Positions 58,633 to 64,000 of a DNA stretch of 64,000 bases are shown piece by piece (position 1 is the first letter of the stretch; every line of letters begins with the position of its first letter). This DNA comes from Anaeramoeba flamelloides (taxonomy: Eukaryota > Metamonada > Anaeramoebidae): assembly GCA_027625915.1 (NCBI GenBank), contig JANTQA010000021.1, forward strand, positions 3,658,001-3,722,000, given 5' to 3'. The notes beneath the pieces are model-generated. The model made no database searches, was not told the DNA's origin, and saw only the letters and a program-made list of their open reading frames with translations. Made by a program: the position numbers and the translations under genes.

Positions 58633-59689
58633 TAAACTAAAATTAAATTTTATCTCTGTTTCTTTAAGTTCTATTATTTAAAAATCAATTCGAAAAATGA
58701 AGGATCAATTTAGAAAATTTTTCTTCAAAGCAACCCAATAAAATTGTTGAAAGTTACCAAAAAAACAAAATAATTCAAAAAATCATGAAATTAATTGAAA
58801 ACAGTTTTCAACAATTTTGATTTAGAATTTAAAATTTACTGAAAATATCAACGAATCAGAATTCAAAATTGATTTGAACTTAGGTATATTATTAATTCTT
58901 GTTTAGATGTTCCATTAGAAAAAGAATCAAAAAAAGTACTAATTATATTTTGAAATATGGGTTTCATGTTTTGGGTCTGAGTTTTGTTGAAGAATGCACT
59001 AAAACTTTTCTCTCAGAGTTCGATAAGGAAGCTGAACCACAATCCAAAAAATTTCAATTTGAATCGTTTTGTGAAGACCTTTTTTTTTTTTCATAATTTT
59101 AAATACAGTGGAATTAACTCGTATTGAAAGCCTCTAACCATCAAAATAGAACCACAAATTTGATCCTTATGTAATTTTTTTGGTTTAGGATACCTGAAGA
59201 AATCATTCATATACCCTCACCACACCTCAGTTGGATTCAAAACTACATCCGAGATTAAATCTTGAATTTATTGAAATACTTTTAAAAATTCTTAAATGAT
59301 TTTATTGTTAATATTTTTTATTTTGAACAAATACTTTTTTTTTTCAAACTTAATTTTTTAGCAAAATTTAAAAATAAAAATTTTATTTCATAAAAAAAAT
59401 TATATATAAAAACAACGCTGTTAAATTTTTTATTTGAACTCAAAAAACCCAAAAAGAAACTCAAAAATAAATATTTTTTTTTATTCACAATAAATATTAA
59501 AAAACCCTTGAAGACAAGTATCCATTTTTTAGTTCATTATTTTCTCAATAAATATTCCCAAATATAAAAAAATCAAAATGGGTTTCAAAAAAATTATAAA
59601 AAAGAAGCAATAAGAGTTTATCAAGAAAAAATTCATTCTTGCTTGATGTTTAAATTTATCAGCTACTTTTTAATTGAAAACATAAAAAG

Positions 59690-60330
59690 ATTTAGTTCAT
59701 CATGTTCAAATGTCAACAGATGACATAATTGTATAAATTGAAGGCCCAATTCTACAAATTGACAAAAAATTATTATTAATGTACAAAATAATCCAAGAAT
59801 CTGGAATGAACCTAATATCAATAATACTTTTCGAATCACACCTAGTCTCAGAATTAAAATATTTAGGAATTTGGTTTGAAAAATAAATATTTATTGAAAA
59901 AACTTCAAAAAACTAAAAGATAATTATAAAAAAAAAAAATGATCCTTAGCCAAAAAAAATATCAAATGGTCTAAAACTACAAATTTTTAAATCGAAAAGT
60001 ATTAAATAATTATTTTATGCATTCTTCTTCTTTAATTTATCTCAAAAAGATTTCAACTCAACAAGATTTTTGGATAAATCAAATCAATCAGAAAATTTAT
60101 AAAAATTAATAAGTATTTCCAAATAATTATTTATAAAACTAAAGTGAAAAATGACCAACTCAAAATTTCATTCTATAGAAGCAGATATCACCCCAAAAAG
60201 AAATTATGAAATTATTGGCGTTGTGAATAGATCAAAAAATTAAAATTTTTCAAAAAAAAAGATAATTAAAATATTAATTGGGAAATCAATAATTTGGAAT
60301 AATTAGATTTGAATATAAATAGATTTTAAG
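59690..60330 (+). mobile_element. LINE remnant, reverse-transcriptase catalytic region
   Basis: The plus strand at 59710-59890 reads MSTDDIIV, the xxDD active-site region of a reverse transcriptase, then QESGMNLISI, then ELKYLGIWFE, in one frame with one stop between. The order and spacing (active site, helix, YLGI) are those of LINE enzymes. Downstream, KKISNGLKLQIFK matches the remnant at 16.9 kb. Later stops show it is dead. Confidence 0.7.
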
Positions 60331-60342
60331 AATATCTAATTA

Positions 60343-60534
60343 CAACCCATTCCACTTTCCAGACACAAAATTCAACTAAATTTAAGGCACAATAGAAATA
60401 TCAAATTAATCAAAATTAAGATTCAGGTAAAATAATTTGTAAAAAAAAAATTCTAAATTTTGTGCTTTAATTTTTGATTTTTTTATACCTTAAATTCTGT
60501 TTGATCATTTGTGTCTTAAATTTAAAACTGACTG
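60343..60534. repeat. TA-flanked MITE, family 1 (diverged)
   Basis: Starts CAACCCATTCCACTTTCCAG and ends TTAAAACTGACTG, with TA at 60341-60342 and 60535-60536. It lies directly after the LINE remnant. It is more diverged than the 8.5 and 36.4 kb copies. Confidence 0.65.
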
Positions 60535-61791
60535 TAATAATAAAATAAAAACGAATCCCTGAAATTTATACAAAAAAATATTTCAACTTAAAAATAGATG
60601 AAGATATATATATATTTTAAAAAGTAATGTCCATTCTATCATTTAAAATCAAATAATTTGGATTAAAGAATTAATTTAATTTTTTTTAAAAAAAAAAAAA
60701 AAACAATTGAATAATATCATAGATATTATACAAAATAAAAAATCATTATTTATCTTGTTATTGGTAGATGATAAAAAATTTTATAATTCTTTATTGAAAT
60801 TTCAAAACAAAAAAATTAAAAATTAGATAAGTTCCGTAGAGTGTTGTCAAATCTTTGGTGGGGCTTAGAGTACCTAGCTTTTCCAAAATTCAAAATAATT
60901 CAGATAAATCAAAGAATTTTACTTAATTCTTTTAACTTATAGTAAACCTAAAAGTGTTTTTTTTTTTTTTAATTCTTGTTTTTGTTTTGAAAATATATCC
61001 AGACTATTATCAAAACAAAAATAAAAAAAAAAAAACAACTACACTTTTATTTTATTTGAAAAACGAAAAGAAAAGTAAAAAATTATTTTAGTATTTTGAA
61101 AATTAAAAAATTAGTTAGAAGCTTTCTAAAATTTAAAAGAGTCAAATAAAATAAAGATTTTACTCAATTCTTTTAAATTTTTGAAAACTACATTATTAGG
61201 AAGGTTGAATTTATAATTCATTAGAATTATAATTTTCAATTACTTGTTAAAAGGGCCATAAGTTTTTTGGGTTCCAATCGATTGTATTGTTGATTCTTTG
61301 ATTGAATTTTATTAATTATTCAAGATAAGGGAGAGATATTGTCTTTCAAATTTATTTTGAATTGAAATTTCTTTTTATGTGCTGAAATTGTTATATTTTC
61401 AAATTTAAATTCTGTTATATAAAAAAGAACTTTCCAATTTTTTTTATTTTGCAAAATCTCAATTTTAATACCCATTGAAAGGTTGAGTCATCAATATTCA
61501 GACTTAAAAGTTTCAAAGAATTTTTCTTCAATAATTCGTGAAATGGAGGGTAGTCAAGAAAAAATTTGATTATTTTAAAAAATTGAGTGTTACAATGATC
61601 AAAAAAAGTATAACTCAAAACCTATAATCTGTGTTTCAAAATATAATCTAAACTTTTTTTTATTCTTGATTCAATGCAACACCCAAGTCAATACCCAATA
61701 GTATATCATATTTTAAATCCATTTTGAAATATAACTCTCAATATTTATTTAGTAAGTTTTAAATTAGAAATGCATTTTTTTTAAAAATTTA

Positions 61792-62313
61792 TTAAGGACT
61801 ACGTTTTGAGGCGAAAACAGTGAAATAATGGAGAAAATCACCCTTGAATTCGTTATGTAATCCAAATAACATTTGTCCATGGAGAATTTATTTTTAAGAA
61901 AAAATGTGAAATTTTCACAATTTCAACCATTTTTGCCTTATTAGATCATTGCAAAATTTTGATTTTAATATTTGAGAATTTTCATTTCAACTTTTGGAAA
62001 TCACACTATTTTCTAGAGCTGTTCTACATATTTTTTAAATTTGATTGTACAAGTTTGAAATGTTCTCAAATTTGAAATGCACTTGAAAATCCCCAAAATC
62101 CATTTTTTGTAATTATTTTTTTTGATCTTTTCAATTTGCTTTTAATTTGAAAAATAAAGAAAAACAGTCATCACTGAAAACGTAAAGATAACAAAAAATT
62201 TTTTTTTATTTTTTTTTTTATCCAATTTCTAAAATGTGAAAAATTTTTTTGAGAAGCGAAAGTGAAATAACAGAATTACTCAACCCCCTCAAGGGTGGGA
62301 ACGTGGTCCTTAA
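61792..62313. repeat. TTAA-flanked non-autonomous element (piggyBac-type), copy B
   Basis: It starts TTAAGGACTACGTTTTGAGG and ends CGTGGTCCTTAA. The interior matches copy A (47958-48700) in reverse orientation, including CAGAATTACTCAACCCCCTC near the right end. It lacks the nested MITE of copy A and so shows the older state. 522 bp, non-coding. Confidence 0.8.
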
Positions 62314-63454
62314 TATTCTGAATTGTTTTTAAGATTTTTATTATTTTTTAAATGAAAATTTTCTCTCAAATTTGCACTATTTTTTGAAATAAATTTTACC
62401 ATTTGATCCTTTATTTTTAGTATCTTTAATTTTTTAATGATAGAACTTTAAGAAACCAAAACAAGATTTACTTTTAGGTTTTTTGACAGTTTCTTTGATC
62501 TATTCATTTAATGTCTTTTATTACAAAAAAACACACTTTTTATCTGTGGTGTACGGAGTAAACTTTTCTACAAGAATTATTTTGGCAATTATCAACCGGA
62601 GATTCAAAGAAAAATTTGAAAGAATTCGTATCGTAAAATTATTGGTTTCTATCTGCCCCTTTTACTCCAAAAAGGAGAATATAAATCGTATTGTCCTTTT
62701 TACCTCATTGTGTAAAAAAAAATTAATAAATTGAGTAAAATGTCTTTAAAATGACACACTGTGGTTGATAAGTAAGTTGTCTCCTTCACATTTTTCAATA
62801 TTTTCCCTCTAACAAAAAAAAAATTTTTTTAATATTAGCCATATTTTCCCTCGTCTTCGACTCTGTGAAAATACTGTTAATTGCAGAATAAAAAGATCAT
62901 ATTTTTCATTCTGCTTTACAAAAAAAGCTAATCCCAAGAAACAATATAAATCATCAAAGTACCCATTTCTGAAAGCCAAATGAATAATTTAACCTCGTTT
63001 TTAGAAATGAAAATTTGAAATGAAAGATAGATTTTTAAAATAGTTTTTTGGAAAGTTGATTGAAAATTTTGTTTTATTTATTTTGAAACAAATAGTATGT
63101 GTTGAATTGTTCCTCGGTCTTTCGCCTTTGAAACAATTCATAAATATTAAATTTTTTATTTTGCAAAAGGGTAAATATTAAAAAATAAAAAGCAGATAAC
63201 ACATACATGTTGATTAATTTGACATTTAATTTCAAACAACAGTTCTATCTAGAGGATAAAACAAAGAGTTTAATAAAAATAAAACAAAACTAATCAGTCT
63301 TTAGTTTTTTATGTTTTCTGATCATTTTGTGAATCTTTGAAATTCAACAATTTGAAAAATAATTATTTTTTGAGATTCTAATTAGGAATTATTCAATTTT
63401 TAAAAACTATTATTTTGAGTGCTGGGTTTTAAATTAGAAAAAAGGAATTAAAAA

Positions 63455-63701
63455 AATGTGATTAATTGAAATAAAGAGATAATAAAATGTTTGTTCAATT
63501 TCAATTCTTATAAATCTGATAACTCCACTTTTAAAAATAGTTTTTTACCAAAAATCTTTTGAAGAACAACTAATTTTACAAGTTTCTTAATATTTAAAGC
63601 AATGGAATTCTTGCTTCAAAGCTTTATGTCAAAAAATTTTACAAAATAAAAATGGGAAAAGGAAGCAAAAATTTTCAAACATAATCAGAATTTATCAGTA
63701 A
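63455..63701. repeat. TA-type MITE, family 3 (decayed)
   Basis: The right end GAATTTATCAGTA and interior blocks TAACTCCACTTTTAAAAATA and ACTAATTTTACAAGTTTCTT match the 21.9 kb copy. The left end is poorly preserved, so its position is approximate. Confidence 0.55.
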
Positions 63702-64000
63702 TTTCAATCTGAAAATTTTTAAATGTGGTTATTCAGAAAATGTAATTATTCCTTGTTTATATATATTTAGAATAGATTTGATTGAGTTACAGAAACCATT
63801 TACCACTGATATCATTTACACACAATGGTACGATATTGAAATTGTTGAAGAATCCATGATTACCCTATCCCTTAACAAACTAGAAAATTTTCATTTATTC
63901 CAGTTACTCTTGGAAAATTAGAACAAAAATAGAAATTTTTTGTGAGTGATAAAAAACAGAAAGAAGTGATTTGGAAGAAAACAGAAAAAAATAGATCAGT

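Larger units (their letters stand above)
58168..64000. other. Intergenic region with LINE and MITE remnants, no gene seen
   Basis: It contains a family-4 MITE (58472-58632), a LINE remnant (59690-60330), a family-1 MITE (60343-60534), decayed foldback units (about 60880-60955 and 61130-61195), the second TTAA element (61792-62313) and a family-3 MITE (about 63455-63701). Open frames at 58078-58461 and 62483-62734 show no domain pattern; the first overlaps the start of the macroglobulin gene in antisense. The window's right edge cuts no recognised gene. Confidence 0.6.

Noticed and set aside
62483-62734. 83-codon plus-strand frame
   Set aside because: No recognisable motif, composition equals the surroundings, no paralogue in the window.
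1-64000. tRNA or rRNA genes
   Set aside because: I looked for B-box-like GGTTCGAATCC patterns on both strands and for rRNA-like GC-rich conserved blocks and found none; a covariance-model scan would be needed to exclude them fully.
1-64000. CRISPR arrays or bacterial operons
   Set aside because: Repeats present are inverted, TA- or TTAA-flanked, or low-complexity; none has the regular direct repeat and spacer form, and genes are far apart.
1-64000. LTR retroelements, Polinton-like or other virus-derived elements
   Set aside because: No long terminal direct repeats and no capsid-, integrase- or protein-primed polymerase-like frames were seen; the reverse-transcriptase pieces are of LINE type.

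Overview
The window is from an extremely AT-rich, gene-sparse genome of a unicellular eukaryote. Seven protein-coding genes are convincing. All are single uninterrupted reading frames, and each shows as an island of higher GC and ordered codon use in a background of A/T runs. Evidence for a eukaryote: a ubiquitin-type domain that ends in diglycine, genes standing far apart with no operons, many small TA-flanked inverted-repeat elements, LINE reverse-transcriptase remnants, and Lys/Asn/Glu homopolymer tracts inside proteins. The 2016-codon frame contains no reassigned stops, so the standard genetic code is used. From memory, the paired short PAS-like proteins starting MGN and the general protein style fit the anaerobic amoebae Anaeramoeba. 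This is an inference and was not checked by any search.

Layout. 1-6.6 kb: gene-free, with repeats. 6.6-7.3 kb (+) and 13.3-14.1 kb (+): two near-identical PAS-like genes lying in a ~1.2 kb duplicated block. 7.3-13.3 and 14.1-19.9 kb: repeats, including foldback arrays, an ~870 bp inverted-repeat element, a LINE remnant and a 24-G/19-A tract. 19.9-20.8 kb (-): aldo/keto reductase. 25.7-27.6 kb (-): secreted or surface protein with seven propeller-like repeats, two cadherin-like domains and a hydrophobic tail. 27.7-38.2 kb: repeats, including two copies of a large unnamed element, one carrying a foldback array. 38.2-39.6 kb (-): radical SAM enzyme of the HemW/ChuW type. 44.7-45.8 kb (-): two-pass membrane protein with a Met-Gly-Thr-Gly minisatellite tail. 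45.8-52.1 kb: transposon-derived sequence with nested insertions. 52.1-58.2 kb (-): a 2016-residue alpha-2-macroglobulin-family protein with an embedded ubiquitin cassette. 58.2-64 kb: repeats and LINE remnants.

The most unusual item is the alpha-2-macroglobulin gene. It keeps the thioester motif and flanking A2M domains, lacks a visible signal peptide, and carries one clear ubiquitin domain (about 58% identical to canonical ubiquitin by hand count, diglycine kept, then four more glycines) preceded by up to three weaker ubiquitin-like segments. These sit where the bait/ANA junction is expected. This suggests an intracellular trap whose conformational change may depend on the ubiquitin system. 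The other genes show no evident functional link to one another.

The non-coding sequence is mostly old non-autonomous transposons: three TA-flanked (Tc1/mariner-type) MITE families, one TTAA-flanked (piggyBac-type) family with a nested MITE, several foldback families and decayed LINE pieces. No intact transposase or reverse transcriptase is visible.
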